Assembly (NCBI RefSeq): GCF_018986435.1 | Contig: NZ_JAHMIN010000002.1 | Coordinates: 119,437 to 183,436, forward strand | DNA length: 64,000 nucleotides | Reading direction: 5' to 3' | Source of the DNA: Hahella sp. HN01 | GTDB taxonomy: Bacteria > Pseudomonadota > Gammaproteobacteria > Pseudomonadales > Oleiphilaceae | Part shown: in pieces, positions 1-9,252 of the stretch | Layout: each line of letters begins with the position of its first letter | Position numbering within the stretch: position 1 is the stretch's first letter | Made by a program: the position numbers and the translations under genes | Notes under the pieces: generated by a model | The model's input: the letters and a program-made list of their open reading frames with translations, nothing else | The model's database searches: none | Told to the model about the DNA's origin: nothing

Positions 1-879
1 GTGACTACTTGGGGGCTGATCGTCGGTGTGAGCGCGCTTTTTGCCCTCTATCCTAATGTTTTCACTCTGATTCTGGCGCTTGTCGTGCTCGCCAACCGGC
101 AATTGGCGCTGGGCATTCTGCTGCATGATTGTTCGCACCGATCCTGGTTTCGCAGTCAGTGGCTGAATGATCAGTTGGGCCATTGGCTGGCTGGCGCGCC
201 GGTGCTGGTGCCATTGCCTTTCTATCGTAAATATCACTTTATCCATCACGTTAAGACCGGAACGGATGATGATCCGGACGTAGGCAATATCCGCAGCTAT
301 CCGGTCACAAAAACCAGTATGCGACGTAAGATTTTTCGTGACTTCACTGGGCAGTCCGGGCTGAAGAATGCATTGGCGCTGTTGTTGTATGTGAATACCG
401 GCAGACCCGGCAATGCGGTATCCATGGGCGTGCAGACACGTCAGGCGGATAAGGCGGAGGTGCGTCGCACCACGCTGCGTAATTTCAGTCATCTGCTATT
501 GGTTCACGGCGGCTTCTTGGGCTTGTGTGTGGCGTTGGGCCATTGGGAAGTCTATCTGCTGTGGTGGGTCGCCTATATATTCACGTACCCCTTTATCATT
601 CGCGTGCGTCAGGTCGCCGAGCATGGGGCCATGCCGGCGTTGTCCTCCGATGATGTGCGCGACACCACGCGCACCACGCTGGCGCGTTGGTGGGAGCGTC
701 TCTTGTTTGCGCCGCATTATGTGAATTATCACTGCGAGCATCACGCGTTGCCCACTGTCCCTGGTTATAACCTGCCTCGCATGCATCAGATGCTGCGTGA
801 GCGCGGCTTCTATCAGGATAAGCCCGAAGCATTGGTCGTCGGTTATCCTGAGATCATCCGTAAAGCGGCTTCCGCCTAA
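1..879 (+). CDS. Membrane fatty acid desaturase, 5' end uncertain
   Basis: Membrane-bound non-haem di-iron fatty acid desaturase family, which introduces double bonds into acyl chains at the inner membrane. The three histidine clusters are visible: HDCSH at residues 42-46, HFIHH at 79-83 and HCEHH at 244-248. Hydrophobic segments lie at about 5-30, 55-75 and 165-200. The reading frame is open at base 1 with a GTG there. The true start may therefore lie before the window, and the protein is probably longer at its N-terminus. The family is clear; substrate and regiospecificity cannot be read from the sequence. Confidence 0.8.
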   Translation: MTTWGLIVGVSALFALYPNVFTLILALVVLANRQLALGILLHDCSHRSWFRSQWLNDQLGHWLAGAPVLVPLPFYRKYHFIHHVKTGTDDDPDVGNIRSYPVTKTSMRRKIFRDFTGQSGLKNALALLLYVNTGRPGNAVSMGVQTRQADKAEVRRTTLRNFSHLLLVHGGFLGLCVALGHWEVYLLWWVAYIFTYPFIIRVRQVAEHGAMPALSSDDVRDTTRTTLARWWERLLFAPHYVNYHCEHHALPTVPGYNLPRMHQMLRERGFYQDKPEALVVGYPEIIRKAASA

Positions 880-1154
880 CTCTCTCTTTCCTTCATATCC
901 GACTTTTCTGCCTTTTTTGTTTTTTCTGGTTTAGCGCACCCCTGCGCGCTTTTTGCGTGCGCGTAAGCTGTCCGTAACTCTCTGTCTTAGCAGTCTTAGT
1001 CCATATAACGTCTACCATTTCACCTGTACGGCCTATTCTTTGCTGCCCAGAAACCGGCTATCAATATCGTCACAAAAATAACCATAAGCTGTCATAGCGG
1101 CCACGTAGGGTATTCCAGTTGTACGCCCGGCATTACTAACCTGGAGCCAGTTAA

Positions 1155-2774
1155 ATGAATAAGAACGTATGGATGATCCTGCTGGGGGCGATGGGGCAAA
1201 TGATTTGCCCGTCTTCTCATGGGGAATTGTTGATCAGTGAAGTGTTGTACGACGCGCCTGATAATGATGCGTCGCAAGAGTGGGTGGAGATATTCAATCC
1301 GTCCTGCCAGAACGTCAATCTGGCGGACTACAGCTTGCAGGACAACGGCGGCGCTTATCCGTTGAGTGGCGTGATTGGCGCCGGCGCCTACGTCAGCGTG
1401 GCGAAGAACTCTACTGGATTCCAGGGCCTGTTCGGGATGAATCCGACGCTTTCCGGGATGTCTCTGAGCCTGGGCAATTCCGGGGACTTCGTCAAACTGA
1501 TGAAAGGCTCCCAGGAAGTGGACATGGTGGCCTGGGAAGGGGCGGTGTCCCAGTGGTATTTGAATGCGCAGAATGTGTCTCTGATGCGTTTCGCCAGCGC
1601 TGACACGGACACTCAGCAGGACTGGGTCGCCGCGGCCACAGTGGGCGCCCCGGGCGTGGGCGATCTTGACGCCGGATGCGATGGATCTGATCAAGGCCCC
1701 GGCGATGACTCTTCCTCGACTGGGACGCTCGTCAATGGCGTGGCTAAAACAGGACTGGCGGGCGCGGCGGGCTCGAAGACGTTCTATGTCGGCAGCGTTC
1801 CCGCCGGCGCCGTCAGCCTCAAATTCGAACAGTCCGGCGGTAAAGGCGATGCGGATTTGTTCGTGCGTTTCGGCGCGGCGCCGACCTCCTCCGTTTATGA
1901 CTGTCGCCCCTATGCGGGCGGCAACAACGAAACCTGTGAATTCAAAGGCCCCGCCGCAGGGGATTATCACGTGATGGTGAGCGGTTACAGTGATTACAGC
2001 GGGCTCAGCCTGCGTATGAGCTACAGCGCCGACAGCGGTGGCGATGATGGAAATGACGATGTCGACGGTTATTACTCTTCCGCGATGGGGAAAACCGGGG
2101 CGGCGCTGAAATCCGCGCTTAATGGGATTTTGCGTAACCATACGGCGATGAGTTACTCCCAGGTTTGGGACGCTCTTAAGTACACCGATGAAGACCCTGA
2201 CGACAGCAGCCATGTCATGCTGCTCTATTCCGGTCGCTCCATCGACAAGGACGACAATGCCGGCCAGTCCAATTCCGGCGACGCCTGGAATCGGGAGCAC
2301 GTATGGCCGAAGAGTCATGGTTTCAGCAGCAGTAGCCAATACGCGCATACGGACATCCATCATCTGCGGCCGGCGGATGTTTCCATAAACAGCGCACGCG
2401 GCAACAAAGACTTTGACCTGGGAGGCAGCGCGATTGGCGAAGCCCCGGAGAACAAGACCGACGCCGACAGCTTTGAGCCCAGAGATGCAGTAAAAGGCGA
2501 TGTGGCGCGCATGATTTTCTACATGGACGTGCGTTATGAAGGTGGTGATGAGAGCGGTACGCCGAATCTGCAGCTCGTCAATTATTCTGGTACGGGGACC
2601 AACGATCCCAAACTGGGCAAGCTGTGTCAGCTGTTGCAATGGCACAACCAGGACCCGGTGGACGCCTGGGAGAAACGCCGCAACCAGCGTATTTATGAAC
2701 GCCAGGGCAACCGCAACCCGTTCATTGATAACCCGGGATGGGCGCAGGAAATCTACGCGGCTTCTTGCCAGTAA
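1155..2774 (+). CDS. Secreted endonuclease I with lamin-tail and PPC domains
   Basis: A 539-residue extracellular nuclease. A signal peptide covers about residues 1-23. A lamin-tail-like domain follows (about 24-160; typical EWVEIFNP block), then a PPC-type beta-sandwich (about 190-290; DADLFVRFG and DYHVMVSG blocks), then an endonuclease I (EndA/NucM) domain at about 305-535. The catalytic NREHVWPKSHGF block is at about residue 379, followed by DIHHLRPAD. An ATG with GGAG 8 bases upstream sets the start. Family members degrade DNA or RNA non-specifically outside the cell, often for nutrient scavenging. The domain order suggests the two N-terminal modules aid secretion or surface attachment. 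The gene stands alone. Confidence 0.88.
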   Translation: MNKNVWMILLGAMGQMICPSSHGELLISEVLYDAPDNDASQEWVEIFNPSCQNVNLADYSLQDNGGAYPLSGVIGAGAYVSVAKNSTGFQGLFGMNPTLSGMSLSLGNSGDFVKLMKGSQEVDMVAWEGAVSQWYLNAQNVSLMRFASADTDTQQDWVAAATVGAPGVGDLDAGCDGSDQGPGDDSSSTGTLVNGVAKTGLAGAAGSKTFYVGSVPAGAVSLKFEQSGGKGDADLFVRFGAAPTSSVYDCRPYAGGNNETCEFKGPAAGDYHVMVSGYSDYSGLSLRMSYSADSGGDDGNDDVDGYYSSAMGKTGAALKSALNGILRNHTAMSYSQVWDALKYTDEDPDDSSHVMLLYSGRSIDKDDNAGQSNSGDAWNREHVWPKSHGFSSSSQYAHTDIHHLRPADVSINSARGNKDFDLGGSAIGEAPENKTDADSFEPRDAVKGDVARMIFYMDVRYEGGDESGTPNLQLVNYSGTGTNDPKLGKLCQLLQWHNQDPVDAWEKRRNQRIYERQGNRNPFIDNPGWAQEIYAASCQ

Positions 2775-2942
2775 CGCTTATCAAAAGTGTAAAGGCGCGC
2801 CGCGGTCGTGGGGATCGCGGCGATTTATCCACTTGCTATATTCGTCATAGTCGAAGCGGGAACTTTCCTGCTATAAACATGGGTTTATGCTTTTGTACTT
2901 CGAATTCAGGCGAGCACTCGCAAAGAAGGAGGCGGCGTTACC

Positions 2943-3635
2943 ATGGCGGAATTTTCTGGATTTTCACCGGACTTTTTTAAGTTTTTTCAGCAGTTGCAGG
3001 CAAATAACAACAAGGAATGGTTTGAAGAGAACAAAGCGCGCTTCAAACAGGAGGTGCAGCAGCCGCTAGTGCGCTTTATTGAGGCCATGGCGCCGGAGTT
3101 GATGAAAGTCTCTCCCTATTTTGTAGCGGACCCGCGATTGAACGGCGGCTCGATCTTTCGTATCTACCGGGACACCCGTTTCTCCAAAGACAAGACGCCC
3201 TACAAAACCCACGCCGCTGCGCAATTCCGGCATCAACAATACAAGAATGTGCATACGCCTGGTTTTTATGTGCATCTGGCGACAGACGAAATTTTCTTCG
3301 GCGGCGGTATCTGGATGCCGGAGTCGCAGGAGCTGTTGAAGATTCGCGAGCGTATTCGCGATAAGCCGAGCGCCTGGGAAAAGGTGTTGGCGGACAAGAA
3401 ACTGAAGAAAGTGCATGGCGGCGTAACCGGAGATGGGCTCACGCGGCCGCCGAAAGGCTTTGACGCCGACGCTCCCCATATTGAGGACATCAAGCGCAAG
3501 AGCTTTTTCGCCATGACGCAATGCCCTGTGGATGCGGCTATGGAGAAAGACTTCCATAAACAGGTCGCCGCCGGTTTTGCGGCGGCGGGACCTTTGGTGG
3601 AGTTTTTATGCGGCGCGATGAACGTGCAGTTCTAG
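2943..3635 (+). CDS. DUF2461 family protein
   Basis: A 230-residue soluble protein of the DUF2461 (TIGR02453) family. The family signatures are present: FDF-like start (GFSPDFFKFFQQL), NNNKEWFEENK, a central FRIYRDTRFSKDKTPYKTH block and GGGIWMPE. Length matches the family. No enzymatic activity is established for it to my knowledge. A strong AAGGAGG lies about 11 bases before the ATG. It converges with the SDR gene, 20 bases away, so it is probably monocistronic. Confidence 0.85.
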   Translation: MAEFSGFSPDFFKFFQQLQANNNKEWFEENKARFKQEVQQPLVRFIEAMAPELMKVSPYFVADPRLNGGSIFRIYRDTRFSKDKTPYKTHAAAQFRHQQYKNVHTPGFYVHLATDEIFFGGGIWMPESQELLKIRERIRDKPSAWEKVLADKKLKKVHGGVTGDGLTRPPKGFDADAPHIEDIKRKSFFAMTQCPVDAAMEKDFHKQVAAGFAAAGPLVEFLCGAMNVQF

Positions 3636-3655
3636 CCGCCGCTTCATGAGAGACG

Positions 3656-4447
3656 CTAGAACAGCGTCTTCATGGTTCCACCGTCCACGACCAATGACGC
3701 CCCGGTGATGTAGCTGGCGGCGTCGGACAGCAGAAATACCGCTGCATTGGCGAATTCCTCCGGGCTGCCGTAACGGCCCAGGGGGATGCTGGAGGCGGAA
3801 GCGTCGCGCTGTTGTTCCACCGATACGCCTTTTTTCGCCGCGGCGGTGGCGTCCAGGGATTGCACCCGAGGCGTATCGATGCGGCCGGGAATCAGATTAT
3901 TGACGCGAATGCCTTCGCTCGCGAGGCTACGGGATAAACTCTTCATCAGGCTGGTCACCCCGGAGCGCATGACGTTGGACAACAACAGCATGTCGATGGG
4001 CTCTTTCACTGAAGATGAGGTGATGCTGAGAATGCTGCCTTTGCCCTGTCCGCGCATGGCGGGCAGAACCGCGCGCACCATACGCACGCTGCTCATCAGG
4101 GTCAGTTCAAAAGCGTCGCTCCAGGCGACGTCGTCAAAATCGTCGAATTGCCCCGCCGGCGGGCCGCCGGCGTTTACCACCAATCCCTGTGGGGCTCCCA
4201 GTTCATCGGCGGTGCGTTGCGCCCAGGCGCTGATGGCGGAGGCATCTTTGGCGTTCACGGACATCGCCAGCACCTTGGCGCCGGTGGCGGCGCGGATTTT
4301 TTCCGCCGCCGCGTCTATGCCTTCCTGTGATCGACTCATAATGGATAAGCGAGCGCCCTGACGCGCGCATTCCATGGCGATCGCGAAGCCCAGGCCGGAG
4401 CTGGCGGCGGCCACCATGACGGTCTTGTCCTGCAAACCAAATTCCAT
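3656..4447 (-). CDS. SDR-family protein lacking the catalytic Tyr and Lys
   Basis: A 263-residue Rossmann-fold protein related to 3-oxoacyl-ACP reductases. The nucleotide-binding turn reads AAASSGLG (13-20) instead of TGxxxGIG; NAGG is at 92-95. Where SDRs have YxxxK the sequence reads SNVMR (157-161), so both Tyr and Lys are replaced. The active-site Ser region (141-146) is kept. A known SDR-like subgroup (BKR_like_SDR_like) has such an imperfect tetrad, so this is probably a family trait, not a mutation. GAGGT precedes the ATG. It lies 38 bases downstream of the LysE-type exporter on the same strand and may be co-transcribed. Substrate unknown. Confidence 0.85.
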   Translation of the reverse strand: MEFGLQDKTVMVAAASSGLGFAIAMECARQGARLSIMSRSQEGIDAAAEKIRAATGAKVLAMSVNAKDASAISAWAQRTADELGAPQGLVVNAGGPPAGQFDDFDDVAWSDAFELTLMSSVRMVRAVLPAMRGQGKGSILSITSSSVKEPIDMLLLSNVMRSGVTSLMKSLSRSLASEGIRVNNLIPGRIDTPRVQSLDATAAAKKGVSVEQQRDASASSIPLGRYGSPEEFANAAVFLLSDAASYITGASLVVDGGTMKTLF

Positions 4448-4485
4448 CGTCGGTTACCTCTTTAATTGATAAGGATTGGCTGGCT

Positions 4486-5109
4486 TTAGCGGCTGGAGCC
4501 AGCCATCACCAGGCCGAAACTGATGAATACGCCACCGGTGATTTTGTTGAAGCGATTCATGATTTTTTCTTTGCGCAAATAGGCGCGGAGCCGGGTGGAT
4601 AAGGCGGCGTAAAAAGACAGGAAACCGAATGAACACACGGCGAAAGTCAGCGCCAGGGGCGGGAACTGTTGAATAAAGGGCTTGGATACATCAATGAATT
4701 GGGGAAACAGCGCGGTGAAAAATGCGATGGCCTTGGGATTGCTGATGCCTGTCAAAAAGCCTTCTCGATACAGCTCCCAGCGGCTGTATGTCAGGGTTGA
4801 GACTTCGCCGTCCGCGTCGATGGGCAAAGCGCCTGTGCTGCGCCAGGCTTTTACGCCAAGGTAGATCAAATAGAGTCCGCCGAGAACCTTGATGATAGTG
4901 AACAGGGTGGCGGAAGCCAGTATCGCGGACCCCAGCCCCAGGGCGGAGACCGCCGCCAGCAACAATACGGCGGTGACGTTGCCAGTGATGCTGACGCTGG
5001 CGCCTTTAAGGCCGTATTTGGCGCCGTTTTTCACCGCCAGAAATACCGCCGGCCCAGGGCTGGCGATAGCGGTGGCGACAATGGCCAGGAATATCAGGTA
5101 TTCCGTCAT
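4486..5109 (-). CDS. LysE/RhtB family amino acid exporter
   Basis: A 207-residue inner-membrane protein with five to six hydrophobic helices. It carries the LysE/RhtB N-terminal signature (SPGPAVFLAVKNGAKYGL, about 17-34), LGGLYLIYLGVKAWR (about 75-90) and GISNPKAIAFF (about 120-130). Family members export amino acids or homoserine lactones; the substrate cannot be told. AAGGAG lies 8 bases before the ATG. The SDR gene follows 38 bases downstream on the same strand. Confidence 0.9.
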   Translation of the reverse strand: MTEYLIFLAIVATAIASPGPAVFLAVKNGAKYGLKGASVSITGNVTAVLLLAAVSALGLGSAILASATLFTIIKVLGGLYLIYLGVKAWRSTGALPIDADGEVSTLTYSRWELYREGFLTGISNPKAIAFFTALFPQFIDVSKPFIQQFPPLALTFAVCSFGFLSFYAALSTRLRAYLRKEKIMNRFNKITGGVFISFGLVMAGSSR

Positions 5110-5245
5110 GCTTTATTCTCCTTGTTATCTATAGCGCGCCAGCGTTTATCTGTGGTTGCTTCGTTTTTTCCGTCCTGTTGTCGCGCTCACCCCAGGCAGG
5201 GCAACTATACTGAGAGGGTCTGACGGCAATTAAAGGCGGCCGGAA

Positions 5246-5986
5246 ATGGAACCCATCAAAATCGGATATCGGTTCAAGCTCGATAAGTCGCGCAGCGAAA
5301 ATTTTGAAATCACGCTCGATGAGAACAATGTAGAAGTTCTTGATCGAAATATAAAAGACTTTCCAGAGTGGACTCAACTGGATTGTCATAAATGCCCCCA
5401 TTGTCCACTCGACTCCATGTACCATCCTCACTGTCCGGCGGCTTTAAGCCTAGTGGAGGTGGTGCAGCGCTGCCAGGATATTATGTCTTACGAGCAGGTG
5501 GATCTTGAGGTGGCGATAGGGGACAAGAAAATCAGCCAGCATACCTCGGCGCAGAAAGGCTTGAGCGCTCTGATTGGCCTGCTGATGTCCACCAGCGGCT
5601 GTCCGCATCTGGACTTCTTCCGACCCATGGCGCGCCTGCATCTGCCGATGGCGACGGAGCAGGACACCGTGTTTCGCGCCGCGGGCATGTATCTGCTGGC
5701 GCAGTATTTCCGGTCTGCGGAAGGTCGGGATGTGGATTTGACTCTGCGCGGACTGAAGACAATTTACCGCAATCTGCACCAATTGAATCTATGCATATCC
5801 AAACGCCTGCGTGCTGCGTCGGAAGCGGATTCTTCCGTGAACGCCGTAATTCTGCTGGATCTGTTCAGCACCGTGATTCCCATCATCATCGAAGATAATC
5901 TGGAAGACATCCGCGAGTGGTTCGACCCCTATATGTCGGAGCTGTTCGACAGAGTGTTGGAGCAGGCGGGTAAAGAGCCGGATTAG
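5246..5986 (+). CDS. Conserved unknown protein with Cys/His cluster
   Basis: A 246-residue, apparently cytosolic protein. Residues about 47-70 hold a dense cluster with the pattern CxKCPxCPxxxxxHPHCP, which could bind a metal such as zinc. The rest looks mostly helical, with no signal peptide or membrane helix. I believe it belongs to the DUF6901-type family but cannot verify this. Its last four bases overlap the end of kptA on the other strand. No function can be assigned. Confidence 0.75.
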   Translation: MEPIKIGYRFKLDKSRSENFEITLDENNVEVLDRNIKDFPEWTQLDCHKCPHCPLDSMYHPHCPAALSLVEVVQRCQDIMSYEQVDLEVAIGDKKISQHTSAQKGLSALIGLLMSTSGCPHLDFFRPMARLHLPMATEQDTVFRAAGMYLLAQYFRSAEGRDVDLTLRGLKTIYRNLHQLNLCISKRLRAASEADSSVNAVILLDLFSTVIPIIIEDNLEDIREWFDPYMSELFDRVLEQAGKEPD

Positions 5987-6543
5987 CCTTGCGGTGAAGC
6001 GTTGAGCAGGCTCAGAAACTGTGGCGGCACTGCGTCGGTGAGCCAGACTTGGTTGGCGGAGAGGTAGAACCCATGCCCCGCCTGAGACAACGCTCTGGCG
6101 TCGATGCGAAAAATCACGGGTTTGCCGTGTCGGCTTCCCACTTTATGTGCTGTCTCCACGTCTGCGCTCAAATGCACATGACGACGCTGGCCGGGCTGTA
6201 ATCCCGTCGCCAGGATAGCGTCTGCGAATCGCGTGGCGGAGCCGTGATACAACACATCCGGCGGCGCCACGGGCGTCAACTGCAAATCCACGTCGATGGA
6301 ATGCCCCTGACTGGCGCGAATGCGTCGTTTGTCCTCGGACAGGGCGAAGCGCTGTTTGTCATTGGTGACGACGATTTCCAGCACGTCCTGAAAACTGATA
6401 TGCACGCCCTGACGGGCGGCGCCCGCCAGTAAAACCGCTATATCCGCCCAGCCATTGGCGTCCAGAGGAAGCTGGATCAGTTCCGGCTGATGCCGCAACA
6501 CCAAGCTGAGGAATTTGCTTTTCGACTTCAACGCTTTATCCAT
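5983..6543 (-). CDS. kptA: RNA 2'-phosphotransferase (Tpt1/KptA)
   Basis: A 186-residue member of the KptA/Tpt1 family. These enzymes move an internal RNA 2'-phosphate to NAD+, releasing nicotinamide and ADP-ribose 1''-2'' cyclic phosphate. In fungi and plants this finishes tRNA splicing; the bacterial role is unclear. Family blocks seen: [13 protein letters not shown] near the N-terminus, [33 protein letters not shown] and [11 protein letters not shown] near the C-terminus. I chose the ATG at 6543 because the longer frame would add 20 non-family residues and overlap pdxJ; AGG lies about 10 bases upstream. It sits 19 bases after pdxJ and is probably co-transcribed with it. This is the first of several RNA-end-processing genes in the window. 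Confidence 0.9.
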   Translation of the reverse strand: MDKALKSKSKFLSLVLRHQPELIQLPLDANGWADIAVLLAGAARQGVHISFQDVLEIVVTNDKQRFALSEDKRRIRASQGHSIDVDLQLTPVAPPDVLYHGSATRFADAILATGLQPGQRRHVHLSADVETAHKVGSRHGKPVIFRIDARALSQAGHGFYLSANQVWLTDAVPPQFLSLLNASPQG

Positions 6544-6562
6544 GGACGCCAGACCTGTGGGG

Positions 6563-7291
6563 TTAGGAAAGAATATCGACGTATTTCTGAATAACCTGAT
6601 CAAAGCCCATTTCCAGCGCTTCCACCGTTAACGCATGGCCGATGGACACCTCCGCAATCGTGCCTTGCGCCACCAGCGGCGCCAGATTTTCCAGATTAAG
6701 GTCATGTCCGGCGTTCACCGTCAGCCCCAGTGACACGGCGTACTGAGCGCAGGCCAGATACTTGGCGGCGACGGCTTCGAATTGCGGCGCGCCATAAGCG
6801 TGGGCGTATTCTTCGGTGTATAGCTCAATGCGCTTGGCGCCGGTGGCGTGGGCCAGTTTGATCTGCTCTTCGTCAGGGTCCATGAAGAGGCTGACGCGTA
6901 CGCCGGCCGCCTGCACTCTGTTAACGATATCCGTGACAAACGCATTGTCCTGGCGCAGATCCCAGCCGTGATCGGAAGTGATTTGATCAGGCTTGTCCGG
7001 GACTAAGGTAAATTGGTGCGGCTTGTAGCGCAGCACATACTCAATCAGCTCTTCTTCCGGGTAACCTTCAATGTTCAGTTCTGCTTCTCCGAACTCCTTC
7101 ACCAGCTCGCTCAGTTCAGCGATATCGCTGTAGCGGGCGTGACGTTGATCCGGTCGTGGATGAATGGTGACCCCACCGGCGCCCGCCTGCAACGCGCGGC
7201 GTCCGAACGCCTTCACGCTGGGATAATCGCGCCCTCTGGAATTGCGGATCAGGGCGATCTTGTTGAGGTTTACGCTCAGAACGGTCTTCAT
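6563..7291 (-). CDS. pdxJ: Pyridoxine 5'-phosphate synthase, divergent type
   Basis: A 242-residue TIM-barrel enzyme that condenses 1-deoxyxylulose 5-phosphate with 3-amino-2-oxopropyl phosphate to pyridoxine 5'-phosphate in DXP-dependent vitamin B6 synthesis. Recognisable blocks: [13 protein letters not shown] (about 40-52), LNIEGYP (active-site Glu), DPD at about 137 and [11 protein letters not shown] near 195. The N-terminal strand ([14 protein letters not shown]) differs from the usual VNIDHVATLRxARG. It is paired with kptA rather than recO/acpS, the usual gammaproteobacterial neighbours. It may be a second PdxJ-type gene in this genome. AAGGA is about 14 bases upstream of the ATG. Confidence 0.88.
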   Translation of the reverse strand: MKTVLSVNLNKIALIRNSRGRDYPSVKAFGRRALQAGAGGVTIHPRPDQRHARYSDIAELSELVKEFGEAELNIEGYPEEELIEYVLRYKPHQFTLVPDKPDQITSDHGWDLRQDNAFVTDIVNRVQAAGVRVSLFMDPDEEQIKLAHATGAKRIELYTEEYAHAYGAPQFEAVAAKYLACAQYAVSLGLTVNAGHDLNLENLAPLVAQGTIAEVSIGHALTVEALEMGFDQVIQKYVDILS

Positions 7292-7469
7292 ATCTGCTGG
7301 GTCCTTATAAAACTGTCACGCGATGTTGCTGGATCATAGCACCCCGCCGCGGACAAACCCACTGCGACGCCCTTTACGCCCCGCCACCAAGGGTTTCCCC
7401 CAGAAGTTTGTAAGTACTTATTATGCTTCAATAAAGCACCCAATAACCGCTACTGAGGACGCCCATCTA

Positions 7470-9234
7470 ATGAAACCTCGACTCCTCCCGCGATGGATAT
7501 TGCGCATCGCCAGACGCAGCGCCGTAATGCTCGCATTCCTGCTCTCCCTTTCCGCTCTGGCGGCGCCGGATGGATGGAACGTGCTAGTGGAAAACGGCGA
7601 AGAGCTGTTCATTCCTGGCGATCTGAAAGCGGACGAAGAATACCGCCTGTTTATTTCCGTGGCGGAAGATGTGCCGCAAAGTAAATATCGGGGTTGGTTC
7701 GAACGTGTGCTGAAAGAAGACGGCGGCAAGCTGGGCGAGGTTATCGACACGTTGGCGGTCAAAGAAAGTAAAGGCGGCGTACTTAGCTCTACCGTGATGA
7801 TGCAGACTGAGGGTAAGGCGCGATTCGTCCACTATATGGCGTTTTACGGTAAGGGGAAGGCGGTATACATGCGCATTTTCGCTTCAGACGGCGCTAAATT
7901 AGTTTCCCGCTACAGCGCAGGCATGCAGCAGGTAATGAAGGAAAATCTGCCGCTACGGCTCAAGGGCGTCGCCAGTCAGTCAGGCGCTGCGACTCCGGCT
8001 CAGCCTGTGACCACGCAGAAGTCTGCCCAGAGCCTTCCTGCATCAACTAAAAGTACGGATGTAACCCCAAAAACGAATATTCAAAAAGTCGATAACGGCG
8101 CGTTGCCTCGCTACTCTTTGCCCAATACCTACGAGGCGCTGGTGTGTGATTACACAACGGGCATCTCCAACTCCAACTACAAAGTGGATAACTTTGTTTA
8201 TCTGTTATTTAAGGATGGTAGCGCTTACAAGCGTTTGACGGTTCCACCGGAAGATTTCGGCGTCGCCAAAGCGCGCAAAGAAGATCCGAAAAACTGGGGC
8301 GTATGGAAGAAGAGCGGCGATGGTTACAAGGTTAAGGTCGGCGGCGACTGGCGCGAGCTTAAGCGCAGCGCTCTTCTGGAGCCGGCGCGGATTGGGGAAC
8401 GACTGAACCGTTACATCTACATCATGAACGCGCATGGTATGGCGGGTATCTCCCCCACCAGCAGCGTGTACACCAACAGTTGGACCTTTCACGGCTCAGG
8501 GCGCTTCACCAAAGGTTCATCCAGCCTGCATGGCTCGGGGGGGAGCGGCGTCAGCCTTGACCGGCACGAGTGTATACGCCTCCAGCAAAAGCGACGAGCA
8601 TGGCGATAGCTCTGTGGCCGGCGGGATCGCGCTGGGGATGGTGACTTCTACAACCAGAGGCAACAAAGACGGCGCTAAAAACCGGGGCGCCTATCAACTG
8701 AACGGCTACGCCATGAATCTGAGTTTCGATAACGGCGAAAAACAACGCATGCTGTTTGGATTTTGCCACGGCGACCGTACCGATCCGTTCCTGGGGGGGA
8801 CGATGTATTGGATGAAGGAGTCTGAAGCCGAGCGTGATTTGCCAGTCGACTGGAAAATGGTGATCACTGAAAATGAGGACCAGTTTTATGTCCCCGGCGA
8901 TCTCAAGGAAGGAGAAGTTTTCCGTCTGGTGATCTCTCCGAAAGTGGAATTAAACGGGCGCTCGATGGAGGACTGGTTCAAAGAGACCGTGACGGAAAAC
9001 CTCTCGTATCTCGGTGATCCGCTACTCGCGTCTAATTGGAAAAGCCAACAGGGACTTCACCAGTACTACAACGCGTTTAAGGAAAATGGCGGAGATCTTT
9101 ATGTGTTGTATTACGGCATGAAGACTCGCAGTCGATTCGGGCGTTTCGTCCGCCTCGTAGTCTCTGACGCCGCCATGGCGGAACGTTATGCCAAGGAACT
9201 GCAGCCAGCTCTCAAGGAAGCTTTTCGCCAATAG
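7470..9234 (+). pseudogene. Secreted unknown protein, frameshifted at a G7 tract
   Basis: Two overlapping frames (to 8609, then to 9234) together encode a paralogue of the next gene. The N-terminal part has a signal peptide ending ...SLSALA before APDGW, starting at the ATG at 7470 (TGAGGA 10 bases upstream). The frame changes at seven consecutive G (8537-8543). Removing one G gives continuous alignment with the downstream paralogue with no gap (SSLHGSGGAASALTGTSV against SSLFSSGMMSSMTTGTSV). This is either a real inactivating or phase-variable frameshift or a sequencing error. The intact product would be about 587 residues with a repeated end domain (see next gene). Function unknown. Confidence 0.8.
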
Positions 9235-9252
9235 TCGCCAGAGGTTAGAAAA

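Noticed and set aside
1092..2645. Long open frame (517 codons) antisense to the nuclease gene
   Set aside because: It mirrors the GC-rich codon structure of the endonuclease gene, shows no family resemblance, and the plus-strand protein has clear domains.
6544..6603. Longer kptA start overlapping pdxJ
   Set aside because: The extra 20 residues do not fit the family, and the ATG at 6543 lies after the pdxJ stop.
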